Shown here: positions 6,536 to 13,966 of the stretch, piece after piece
How the letters are laid out: each line of letters starts with the position of its first letter
How positions within the stretch are numbered: the stretch's first letter is position 1
IMG/VR virus record: IMGVR_UViG_3300022924_000032
Coordinates: 1 to 22,825 of that record
DNA from: a virus
Strand: one strand, 5' to 3'
DNA: 22,825 bases
Position numbers and translations under genes: made by a program
The notes under the pieces: generated by a model
What the model saw: the letters and a program-made list of their open reading frames with translations, nothing else
What the model was told of the DNA's origin: nothing
Databases searched by the model: none

Positions 6536-6919
6536 ATGACAGGAGATTTAATTCAGTTAATGAGACGTGATACAAAGGCTATAATCACAAGTTTAGGGTG
6601 GGGTGATACCATACATCTAACAACGAAAGATAAAAGCCTTACCGTGTCATTAACTGGGTTAGCTTCTAAACATCACTTAGGTATTGACCAAAACGGAATG
6701 CCTGCCAATACAAAAACAGTACATGTAACCGTAATTGAAAGTGATTTAGTTGCATTGGGTTATCCTGTGAGAAATGCAAACGGAGAAGTTAAAATGGTTA
6801 ACCATTATGCCGCTTATGCAGACAGTACAGGCACACCACGAAACTACGTAATTACTGGATCTTGGCCTGATGAAACTTTAGGCGCAATAATGCTCGTTTT
6901 GGGCGACTTCAAACCGTAA
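6536..6919 (+). CDS. Putative head completion / connector protein (gpFII position)
   Basis: 127 residues beginning MTGDLIQLMRRDTKAII, then beta-rich segments with TIHLTTKDKSLTVSLTGLAS and VHVTVIESDLVALGYPVRN. Size, predicted beta content and placement after the capsid and FI-position genes suggest a head-to-tail joining protein, as gpFII is in lambda. No diagnostic motif is seen, so the assignment is by order and size. It sits three bases after the previous gene and three before the next. Confidence 0.5.
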   Translation: MTGDLIQLMRRDTKAIITSLGWGDTIHLTTKDKSLTVSLTGLASKHHLGIDQNGMPANTKTVHVTVIESDLVALGYPVRNANGEVKMVNHYAAYADSTGTPRNYVITGSWPDETLGAIMLVLGDFKP

Positions 6920-6922
6920 AAA

Positions 6923-7525
6923 ATGGCAGTATTAATAACTGAAATTATACCAACCCAAGGCTTCGAGATAGTAGAATATACGCTCGGAGCTATTTTGTTA
7001 GAAGAGATTACCAACCAGGTTACATTGCAAAGCTTAGACGAAAAAGTTGAAGTTTATGTGGAACGAATGACCCCTTATGATAAAAGCGAGGATGTTTTAA
7101 TAAACGTACAATTAAGCAATATTGATTTAGGAGGGCAAACACAATCAGGGCAACAAGGTAATTGCACTTTTTTAATAGACGTTTATGTACGTGGCGAAGA
7201 AACTGAAATGTCAAGCGGTAGTGATGTTAGTTTGCTTAAACGAAACAAGTATTTAGGAATGATAAGGTACATCCTTGCAAGCACTAAATATAAAACGTTG
7301 GGATTTTCAGGTGGAGCAGTAACAGCAGTTCGAGTAACAAGCATTCAGAATGAGGTAAATGCTGGCAGGATGGATGCAGCATTTATAAAATACGGTCAAT
7401 TATCAGTAACGGTATTGGTAAATGAAAGTCAGGCAATGTGGGAGGGTATTCCTTTATTTGGAAACGATACCACAGTAAAAATAGAAAATACAGAAAAGGG
7501 TTTTAAATTAATCTTTAACAATTAA
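6923..7525 (+). CDS. Putative tail terminator / completion protein
   Basis: 200 residues lying between the connector-position gene and the tail sheath. The N-terminal helix region is followed by VEVYVERMTPYDKSEDVLINV, a TFLIDVYVRGE strand, a helix with RNKYLGMIRYIL and a late strand YGQLSVTVLVNES. This alpha/beta order resembles tail terminator proteins that cap the tail at the head-proximal end. The annotation is inferred from order and secondary-structure pattern and could instead be a head completion protein. Confidence 0.5.
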   Translation: MAVLITEIIPTQGFEIVEYTLGAILLEEITNQVTLQSLDEKVEVYVERMTPYDKSEDVLINVQLSNIDLGGQTQSGQQGNCTFLIDVYVRGEETEMSSGSDVSLLKRNKYLGMIRYILASTKYKTLGFSGGAVTAVRVTSIQNEVNAGRMDAAFIKYGQLSVTVLVNESQAMWEGIPLFGNDTTVKIENTEKGFKLIFNN

Positions 7526-7530
7526 AAAAT

Positions 7531-9054
7531 ATGGCTACAATTTCAACGGCTGTAGGCTTAGACAGGATTTCCCGGGTAAGCGGCTATAAGCTAAAAAAAG
7601 GCTATTTCAATAATGACATTGTTTATTTGCCGCAAATACTGGCACTGTTTGGGGAAGCCAATACAGCTAACCAAACAGGGTTATCGGTTATAGGCAGGCA
7701 GATAACAAGTGCCACCGAAGCAGCGAATTTATATGGCTATGGTAGCCCAATACACCAACAAGCCCGCATATTGTTCCCATCAAACGGTGGGGATGGCATA
7801 GGTGGTATTCCTGTAATCGTGTTTCCTCAATTAACCGATGGTGCAGCAACAGCAACAACCAGAGCGTGGACGGTAACAGGCACGGCAACGGCAAATACAA
7901 CACATTACCTTGTGGTAAATGGGCGCAAAAGCTTAGATTTCACAGAGTATTCTTATAATGTGGTAATTGGCGATACACCTACCATTATTGCAGGAAAAAT
8001 GCGTGATGCTATGACGGCTGTTTTAGGCGCACCAGCCACCGCAACAAGCGCAGTAGGTGTAGTTACATTCGTTACCAAGTGGAAAGGGCTTACAAGTGCG
8101 GAATTTAACGTAACAATTGATACAGGAAACAACGCGGCCGGGTTAAGTTATTCGCAAACCACAAGTACAGACGGTGCAGGTAGTGTAGATTTAGCTGCCA
8201 CGTTTAGCCAATTTGGCGATACATGGTACACAATGGCTACAAATCCTTATGGAACAGCCCAATTAGATGCTTTTGAGCAATTTAATGGATATCCTGACCC
8301 CGATGCACCTACAGGCAGGTATTCAGGGCTTATTTTCAAGCCGTTTATGGCGTTCTTTGGTAGTAAACTATCAACACGTACCGGACTGGTTGCAATAACC
8401 GATGCAAATGCCCGTGTTAACCAGGTAACAAATGTCCTTTGCCCTGCACCAAACTCTAAAGGCTTTACATGGGAAGCGGCTGCAAATGTGGTTTTATTGC
8501 TTGCTGTTGTGGCACAAAATACACCACACCGCGATGTAAACGCATTGTCCTATCCTGATATGCCAGTACCGGCCGATGGAAGCATAGGAGATATGGGTAA
8601 TTACAATGATCGTGATGTTTTGGTTAAAAACGGTAGTTCTACTGTAACGCTTGAAAACGGTAAATACACAATTCAGGATTTGGTTACAACTTACCACCCT
8701 GATGACGAAGTTCCATTGCAATATTCTTACGCCCGTAACCTTATTATTGACTGGAATATTAAAGACTTTTACACCACGTCAGAGAAGATTTATCTTAGGG
8801 ATAAAACTTTGGTGCAGGATAACCAAACGGTAACGGTAAGCGGAACGGTTAAGCCTCGCGAATGGAAAGGTATTGTTTTCGGCATATTTGAGGAGCTTGC
8901 AGAAAATGCTTTGATAAACGATACTCAATTCTCTAAAGACAGTTTAACGGTGCAAATAAGCACTACTAACCCGAACAGGTTTGAAACTTTCTTTAGGTAT
9001 AAAAGAACCGGCATTGCAAGGATTGAAAGCACCGATGTAGAAGCAGGATTTTAA
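7531..9054 (+). CDS. Contractile tail sheath protein (Mu gpL-like)
   Basis: 507 residues, the usual size for a Mu-type sheath. The N-terminal part has GYFNNDIVYLPQILALFGEAN and SATEAANLYGYGSPIHQQARILFP, a motif style characteristic of Mu-like sheaths. A Thr/Ala/Gly-rich beta domain (about residues 105-230) is inserted, as is common in this family. The conserved core resumes with DTWYTMATNPYG, GRYSGLIFKPFMAFFG and a C-terminus with VSGTVKPREWKG and FRYKRTGIARIEST, the strand-exchange end of sheaths. Presence of a sheath makes the virion a myovirus. The tube gene follows, as in Mu (L then M). Confidence 0.92.
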   Translation: MATISTAVGLDRISRVSGYKLKKGYFNNDIVYLPQILALFGEANTANQTGLSVIGRQITSATEAANLYGYGSPIHQQARILFPSNGGDGIGGIPVIVFPQLTDGAATATTRAWTVTGTATANTTHYLVVNGRKSLDFTEYSYNVVIGDTPTIIAGKMRDAMTAVLGAPATATSAVGVVTFVTKWKGLTSAEFNVTIDTGNNAAGLSYSQTTSTDGAGSVDLAATFSQFGDTWYTMATNPYGTAQLDAFEQFNGYPDPDAPTGRYSGLIFKPFMAFFGSKLSTRTGLVAITDANARVNQVTNVLCPAPNSKGFTWEAAANVVLLLAVVAQNTPHRDVNALSYPDMPVPADGSIGDMGNYNDRDVLVKNGSSTVTLENGKYTIQDLVTTYHPDDEVPLQYSYARNLIIDWNIKDFYTTSEKIYLRDKTLVQDNQTVTVSGTVKPREWKGIVFGIFEELAENALINDTQFSKDSLTVQISTTNPNRFETFFRYKRTGIARIESTDVEAGF

Positions 9055-9073
9055 TTTTAAAAAATAAAAAGAA

Positions 9074-9475
9074 ATGGCAAATTATTCTTTTGGAGATATA
9101 GACGAAATCGTATGCCAGCACACATTGGGAGATTTCAGGTTTCAGGGCAAATCGGGAGAGAGTTATACGCTCGATATGGGCGGTATAAGGGCTAATGATG
9201 ATGCTAACCAAATAACTACAGGCGGCAAGCTTATGAGCCAGTTAAACCGCGTTAGGGGAAGCTTTGAGGGGGTTGCTGCAAATGACAGCGACAACCAGGC
9301 GATTACCGATGTAGCTAAACTATCGGGGCATCCTGATTTAGGCACATGGACAATTTCATTTTTAAATGGAAAAGTGGTAAAAGGCAAAGGTCGTCCCGTT
9401 GGGGATATTCAGGAGGACAGCAACGCGGGTACATTTACCCTTAAAATCGCTGCCGAGTTCTTTGAGAAAATCTAA
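9074..9475 (+). CDS. Tail tube protein (Mu gpM-like)
   Basis: 133 residues directly after the sheath, the standard place for the tube. A conserved-looking core includes KLMSQLNRVRGSFEGVAAN, a WTISFLNGKVVKGKGRPVGD strand pair and TFTLKIAAEFF near the C-terminus, consistent with the beta-barrel tube fold. It is preceded by an A-rich leader (TTTTAAAAAATAAAAAGAA) rather than a Shine-Dalgarno sequence, the initiation style seen across this genome. Confidence 0.85.
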   Translation: MANYSFGDIDEIVCQHTLGDFRFQGKSGESYTLDMGGIRANDDANQITTGGKLMSQLNRVRGSFEGVAANDSDNQAITDVAKLSGHPDLGTWTISFLNGKVVKGKGRPVGDIQEDSNAGTFTLKIAAEFFEKI

Positions 9476-9486
9476 TACAAAACAAA

Positions 9487-9681
9487 ATGGCAGGATACAC
9501 CACATGCACCCAAGACCCTGAAAGGTTTGGAGAAAATGATTTCGTATATATGTTGCAAGACCTTTCTGAAAACAGGACTGTTTCGCCTGAACATTACGAA
9601 AACTTTACAAAAGCAATTGAGGCGTTTAAAGCTGTTGGAATTGTAATTGACGTAGGAATACGTTTTGAACATCCTTGGTAA
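9487..9681 (+). CDS. Hypothetical 64-residue protein between tube and chaperone
   Basis: A compact soluble protein with TQDPERFGENDFVYMLQDL and HYENFTKAIEAFKAVGIVID. The start ATG follows ACAAAACAAA, with 11 bases after the tube stop. The composition and A-rich leader support translation, but I do not recognise a family. Its place between the tube and the tail-assembly chaperone suggests a tail role, which is unproven. Confidence 0.6.
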   Translation: MAGYTTCTQDPERFGENDFVYMLQDLSENRTVSPEHYENFTKAIEAFKAVGIVIDVGIRFEHPW

Positions 9682-9705
9682 TTAATATTTAAAACTATCG
9701 CAAAA

Positions 9706-10122
9706 ATGAAAACAGACAAAACAGAACAAAAACAAGTAATGACGGAGGAAATGGCAATGGTCGAGATACACGACTTTTTGAAGTTGTATATTAGAAAGCC
9801 AGTTGCTATAGAAAAAGTAGCGGAGGAATACCCAAACATGCTTCAATCAGTAATTGAGGGTAATTTACTTTTTAAAGATGGTGTTCCGGAATATACTCTA
9901 ATATTCCCAGCTCCCGGATTAACGGTTATAAACTTCAAAACAAGGGTAAGCCCAGGGACTGCTGCTAATCTTGCAAAAGGCATTGACTTTAAAACTAATG
10001 CTGTGAGGTACTCTTTAGTTTTGGTGGCGTATATTACGGGATTTGCCACCGTTGCAGAATTGGAGGAGCTACATAAATTCGACTATGACACGCTAAGGGA
10101 AGTTACTACCGTTTTTTCATAA
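9706..10122 (+). CDS. Tail assembly chaperone, short (gpG-like) product
   Basis: 138 residues between tube and tape measure genes, the position of gpG in lambda and of its counterparts in many other tailed phages. The N-terminus is charged (TDKTEQKQVMTEEMAMVEI) and the rest is mostly helical with a domain ending ELEELHKFDYDTLREVTTVFS. The chaperone binds and coats the tape measure protein during tail assembly. The frame ends at TAA 10120-10122, three bases after a run of six T, and the -1 frame then stays open for another 58 codons, so this is probably the short form of a frameshifted pair. Identity is based on position, size and the overlapping downstream frame. Confidence 0.75.
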   Translation: MKTDKTEQKQVMTEEMAMVEIHDFLKLYIRKPVAIEKVAEEYPNMLQSVIEGNLLFKDGVPEYTLIFPAPGLTVINFKTRVSPGTAANLAKGIDFKTNAVRYSLVLVAYITGFATVAELEELHKFDYDTLREVTTVFS

Positions 10123-10292
10123 GGTGGCTTGTAGGGGATAGTGTTGATGTTGCAGTTAAAAACATAGTCAACAATTACAATTGGCCACCGAGTGAGATAG
10201 ACAAAATGTATAGCGATGATTATGATTATAAGGGTATTTTGTACTGGAATAATGAAGTCGAATTAATACAGAAAAAAACGAAAACGAAATGA
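10089..10292 (+). CDS. Frameshift (-1) extension of tail chaperone, gpGT-like
   Basis: The -1 frame is open from just after a TGA at 10086-10088 to the TGA at 10290-10292, overlapping the end of the short product. Translation from 10116 gives 58 codons starting FIRWLVGDSVDVAVKNIVNN and including YDYKGILYWNNEVEL, a credible alpha-helical domain with conserved-looking aromatics. It has no good start of its own at the beginning (first ATG only at 10206). A shift at the T-run gives a fusion of about 195 residues (137 from the first frame plus 58). This mirrors gpG/gpGT, where the T part binds the tube subunits. No gene would otherwise occupy 10123-10292. Confidence 0.75.
   Translation, partial: HAKGSYYRFFIRWLVGDSVDVAVKNIVNNYNWPPSEIDKMYSDDYDYKGILYWNNEVELIQKKTKTK
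10111..10119 (+). promoter_or_regulatory. Candidate -1 slippery site
   Basis: GTTTTTTCA read as GTT TTT TCA in the first frame, followed by the TAA stop. The P-site TTT codon re-pairs perfectly after a -1 move, because 10112-10117 are all T. The next codon TCA does not re-pair well, so this is not an ideal X XXY YYZ heptamer; slippage would be of the single-tRNA kind with a nearby stop. It is the only T-run inside the permitted window 10089-10122. Confidence 0.6.
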
Positions 10293-10295
10293 GAT

Positions 10296-10336
10296 AAGCC
10301 TTTATAGTTGTGAAAAATTATAAAGGCTTTACTTTT
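10296..10336 (+). terminator. Hairpin between chaperone and tape measure genes
   Basis: Perfect 11-bp inverted repeat AAGCCTTTATA (10296-10306) and TATAAAGGCTT (10319-10329), 12-base loop, followed by TACTTTT. The T tract is interrupted, so it may be a weak terminator, an attenuator or an mRNA-processing/stability element that adjusts chaperone versus tape-measure levels. Confidence 0.6.
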
Positions 10337-10353
10337 AAAACAAACAATGCATT

Positions 10354-12288
10354 ATGGCAGCAACAATGCGCATACCTACAGTATTTACTGCTGTAGACAG
10401 GTTTAGCAACGTGGTTAATAATATGACCAGGGGTGTTGATAATTTCACTAAAAATGCATCGGCATCAATAGGTAAGGTAAACAAGCGATTTGATAAAATG
10501 ATAGGTTTGACGGATACGGTAAAATCCGCCTTAGCAGGGATTAGTTTAGCTATGTTGCTAAGTACTGCTATAGATGGCGTAAAAGATTATGAAACAGCCT
10601 TACACAGCTTGGAGGCGGTAACAGGACAGTCAAGCGGAAAATTTGTAAAGCAAATAGAAACATTAGCCAAAGCGAATAAAGTCTCTGCTATAGATGTAGC
10701 GGGTAGCTTTGAGGTTATTGGTTCGGCAATGTCCCAATATTTAGATAACCCCGATGCATTGGCTAAAATTACGCAGGCAGGTATAACCCTTGCAAAGGCA
10801 TCAAGGCAGGAATTAACCCCAACACTTGAAAATCTTACATCGGTAATGAACCAATTTAAAATTGGGGCAGAAGATGCTAATAAAGTAATAAACCAGTTAA
10901 CTGCGGGGGAGATTGTCGGTAGTGTATCGACTGCTAAAATAGCACAAGGGTTACAGGAATTTGGAGCGAATGCATATAGTGCCAATGTGAAATTAAGTGA
11001 ATCGGTTGCATTACTTGAAACGTTAGGTAAGCAAATGAGCCACGATAAAATTGCAGTAGGGGCGCGTAATATATTAGGGGTTTTGAGTAGCGCAAAGGGA
11101 TTACCAAAAGAAGCTATCGAATCCCTTAAAAAGCACGGTGTAAATACATCTTTATTGATGGATAAAAGCAAATCTTTACAGGTTCGTTTAACCGAGTTAA
11201 GCAAGATACAAAAGGATGCCGTTGCAATAACAAAGGTTTTTGGTAAAGAAAACAGTACGGCTGCAAATGTTATATTTCAAAATATCGACACTTATGGGAA
11301 ATGGGAGGAAGAGATTAGAAAAACAAACAAAGCACAAGAGCAGGCTAAAATAAACTCCGATACATTTGCGACCAAAATAAATGAGCTTAAAGCCAGCTTT
11401 ATAAACCTAATTGTAACGAATGACAAATCAAATATAGGTTTGAATTACACTAAAGAGGTTTTTGGTTTTTTAGCCGATAATATGCAAACCGTTATAAATA
11501 TAGGTGCTGGGTTATTGTTGTTTTATGCGGGGCTTAAAGTTGCTTTGATTGTGTCAAACGCCTTGACAATCGCTAATAGTATAGCTATGGGCGTTATGGG
11601 GGCTGCAACCGGTACGGCTTCAATTGCAATAGGTAGTAACGCCATAGCATTGGGGGCTTATAACATTGTAGCGGGTATTATGACCGGTGTAACGTGGTTA
11701 ATGAATACAGCATTATGGGCAACCGCTGCCGCAGTAATAGCAGCCACATGGCCCATACTGGCTATTGTTGCAGCCGTGTTAGCAGTGGTCTATATTTTCC
11801 TTTATTGGGATGAAATATGTGCATGGTTCTCTAAACAATGGGAGAAATTTACATCTTGGATAGGCGATTTATGGGATAAGTTAGTATCGTGGTTTAAGGA
11901 TTTCAGTTTTGAAGAGTTCTTTAAAAACATAGGCAAAGCCATTATAGACTGGATGTTGCTGCCTTTAAGGGGTGTTTTGAAACTACTATCTTATTTACCT
12001 GGTAAAGTTGGGGATATGTCTCAAAAAGCATTAGACAGCATTAACGATATGACAGGTAATTTAGGTATTAGCCTTGTAGGTGAAAGCAAAGTAGCGGAGG
12101 ACAAAGCCAAAGTTAAAAGGCTGGATAGCCCACAAGAGGCGAATGCTAAAGTAATGCAGGAAAACAGGCTAAAAGGTGCTGTGGATATTAACGTAAAAGA
12201 CAAAGGAAACAACCTTGAAAGCGCAACAGGTAGTTTTAACGGCATACCGGCACGTGTAACACCTACACAGGGTGCGTTTGGTAGCTAA
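10354..12288 (+). CDS. Tail tape measure protein (TP901-type)
   Basis: 644 residues, the longest gene here. The N-terminus (MRIPTVFTAVDRFSNVVNNM) and the conserved block DYETALHSLEAVTGQSSGKF, with later ASRQELTPTLENLTSVMNQF, GAEDANKVINQL and LLETLGKQM, fit the PhageMin_Tail/TP901 tape measure domain. A hydrophobic region at about residues 375-490 contains several possible membrane-spanning helices, then a Trp-rich stretch WFSKQWEKFTSWIGDLWDKL. The protein sets tail length and is thought to take part in DNA passage through the host membrane. It follows the chaperones, as expected. Confidence 0.9.
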   Translation: MAATMRIPTVFTAVDRFSNVVNNMTRGVDNFTKNASASIGKVNKRFDKMIGLTDTVKSALAGISLAMLLSTAIDGVKDYETALHSLEAVTGQSSGKFVKQIETLAKANKVSAIDVAGSFEVIGSAMSQYLDNPDALAKITQAGITLAKASRQELTPTLENLTSVMNQFKIGAEDANKVINQLTAGEIVGSVSTAKIAQGLQEFGANAYSANVKLSESVALLETLGKQMSHDKIAVGARNILGVLSSAKGLPKEAIESLKKHGVNTSLLMDKSKSLQVRLTELSKIQKDAVAITKVFGKENSTAANVIFQNIDTYGKWEEEIRKTNKAQEQAKINSDTFATKINELKASFINLIVTNDKSNIGLNYTKEVFGFLADNMQTVINIGAGLLLFYAGLKVALIVSNALTIANSIAMGVMGAATGTASIAIGSNAIALGAYNIVAGIMTGVTWLMNTALWATAAAVIAATWPILAIVAAVLAVVYIFLYWDEICAWFSKQWEKFTSWIGDLWDKLVSWFKDFSFEEFFKNIGKAIIDWMLLPLRGVLKLLSYLPGKVGDMSQKALDSINDMTGNLGISLVGESKVAEDKAKVKRLDSPQEANAKVMQENRLKGAVDINVKDKGNNLESATGSFNGIPARVTPTQGAFGS

Positions 12289-12300
12289 CAAAAAGTAATT

Positions 12301-12780
12301 ATGGACACAAAAGATATTTTACTATATGAAACGGGAGACGGTGGCGATGCATCATTACAAAACAATGATTTAGCACTATCTGAAACCCTTTACATGCAGG
12401 TTTATTTAGCGTTGTTTGGTGGCAATATAGAAGCCAATACAGTAACTAATACCCTACCAACAGAGCAACGCTTTGATTGGTGGGGCAACTCGCTTATAAT
12501 GGCAGATACACCAAACACGCAATTTAACAGCAATACGGAGCGCGTTTTGAGTACAACGGCATTGAGTAGTGCGGGGCGTTTGGATATTATTAGGGCTGTA
12601 GATGCTGATTTAAGCTATTTAACGGAACTATTAGACTATTCGGCAGGTGTAGAGTTGCTAAGTATAAACAGGGTGCGTATAACGGTTAATTTTACGCCTA
12701 AGACAAACCAACAAAATAAAGTGCTAATTTTGGTGTACGACAATGCCAAAAAAGAATTAATAACAGAGCAAACGATATGA
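12301..12780 (+). CDS. Baseplate protein, Mu gp46-like
   Basis: 159 residues, of the size of Mu gp46 and gp25-like wedge components. It shows the early GDGGDASLQNNDLALSETLYMQVYL-type N-terminus, FDWWGNS at residues 58-64 (a Trp pair typical of gp46 proteins) and RVRITVNF in the C-terminal strand. It would form part of the baseplate wedge and anchor the first sheath ring. Its TGA overlaps the ATG of the J-like gene (ATGA at 12777-12780), which implies coupled translation, the same gp46-gp47 pairing as in Mu. Confidence 0.75.
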   Translation: MDTKDILLYETGDGGDASLQNNDLALSETLYMQVYLALFGGNIEANTVTNTLPTEQRFDWWGNSLIMADTPNTQFNSNTERVLSTTALSSAGRLDIIRAVDADLSYLTELLDYSAGVELLSINRVRITVNFTPKTNQQNKVLILVYDNAKKELITEQTI

Positions 12781-13964
12781 GGGATATACCTACAACAAAC
12801 GAGTTAGAAGAGCGATTAAGCAACGACTTTAAAAGTAGGCTTAACCTTTCGATAGATACGCTTAAAAAAACGCTTAAGGCATTTACTATAGTATTTGCAG
12901 CCAAATTTAAACTGGCTTACTATTACCTTGCAGATATTCAAAGTAATGTTTTTCCGGATACGGCAGATAGTGAAAGCGTAGGCGGTACTTTAGAAAGGCA
13001 GGGGCGTATATATTTAGGTAGAAATCCTTATCCTGCTGCAAGCGGTGTTTTTGTATTTAACGTAACCGGTAACGCGGGTGCAGTAATCAGATCGGGGCTA
13101 ACATTCAAATCCAACGATGACAGCAAAAACCCCGGTCAATTATATGTTACTGATGCCGAGTATATTTTAACGGGTACTGATGACACTATAGAGGCGCGTT
13201 CATTAGGTGGCGGGGCGGTGTTTGTTTTGGATAATGATGACAACCTTACAATTACGGAGCCAGTATTGGGAATTAACCAAACCGTTAGTGTTGATTACAC
13301 CGTAACACAACCAACCGAATCCGAAAATATAGAAGTCTATAGGCAGTTGATTTTGGATTCAATTCAACTTGAAGCGCAGGGCGGGGCTAAAACAGATTAC
13401 AGGCTTTGGGCGGCAGATGCACAGGGGGTACGTAAAGTTTACCCATACGTTAGAAATGGAAGCCCGGGGCTTGTCGATGTGTATGTTGAAGCAACGCCTT
13501 TAGATAGCACCGATGGAAATGGAACGCCTGCAACTGGTATTTTAGAGAATGTTTTTGATGTTATTGAATTTGACCCCGACGATACAAAACCAATTAATGA
13601 AAGAGGGCGCAGACCAATACAGGCAATAGTAACCACTTTGCCAATTGAAACGATACCGGTAGATATTGCAATAACAGGATTAAACACGGTAAACACCACC
13701 GTAGTAAATGCCATTAAAAACAATGCTAAAAGCTATTTATATACCGTTAGGCCGTTTATTGATGGTGCGGATTTGTTAAGAAACAGGAATGATACACTTT
13801 ATTCCGCAAGGCTTCAAAGTGTGATTACAGATGTTTTTGATAATGGCAATTTTTACACAGGTTTTATAATGAATGTAGATGGTAATGCGGTGCAATCTTA
13901 TTTATTTGATTTAGGCAATATCCCATATTTAAGGAACGTATCTATTAACGGAACACCGGTATAA
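12777..13964 (+). CDS. Baseplate J-like protein (Mu gp47-like)
   Basis: 395 residues. The N-terminal helical part contains SNVFPDTADSESVGGTLERQGRIYLG, then beta-rich segments with PYPAASGVFVFNVTG, then the conserved J-family area around GGAKTDYRLWAADAQGVRKVYPY and GSPGLVDVYVEA, and a helical C-terminus. Baseplate J proteins link the wedge to the tail fibres. Neighbours on both sides (gp46 and gp48 types) support the assignment. Confidence 0.88.
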   Translation: MRDIPTTNELEERLSNDFKSRLNLSIDTLKKTLKAFTIVFAAKFKLAYYYLADIQSNVFPDTADSESVGGTLERQGRIYLGRNPYPAASGVFVFNVTGNAGAVIRSGLTFKSNDDSKNPGQLYVTDAEYILTGTDDTIEARSLGGGAVFVLDNDDNLTITEPVLGINQTVSVDYTVTQPTESENIEVYRQLILDSIQLEAQGGAKTDYRLWAADAQGVRKVYPYVRNGSPGLVDVYVEATPLDSTDGNGTPATGILENVFDVIEFDPDDTKPINERGRRPIQAIVTTLPIETIPVDIAITGLNTVNTTVVNAIKNNAKSYLYTVRPFIDGADLLRNRNDTLYSARLQSVITDVFDNGNFYTGFIMNVDGNAVQSYLFDLGNIPYLRNVSINGTPV

Positions 13965-13966
13965 TT

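Noticed and set aside
10112-10117. Transcriptional slippage rather than ribosomal frameshifting
   Set aside because: Six T is shorter than the homopolymer lengths usually associated with RNA polymerase slippage, and frameshifting is the known mechanism for this gene pair; not fully excluded.
10587-11204. 205-codon open frame on the - strand
   Set aside because: It is antisense to the tape measure gene, has no upstream signals and its product is Ser/Leu/Asn-rich without recognisable domains; it is a shadow of the + strand coding.
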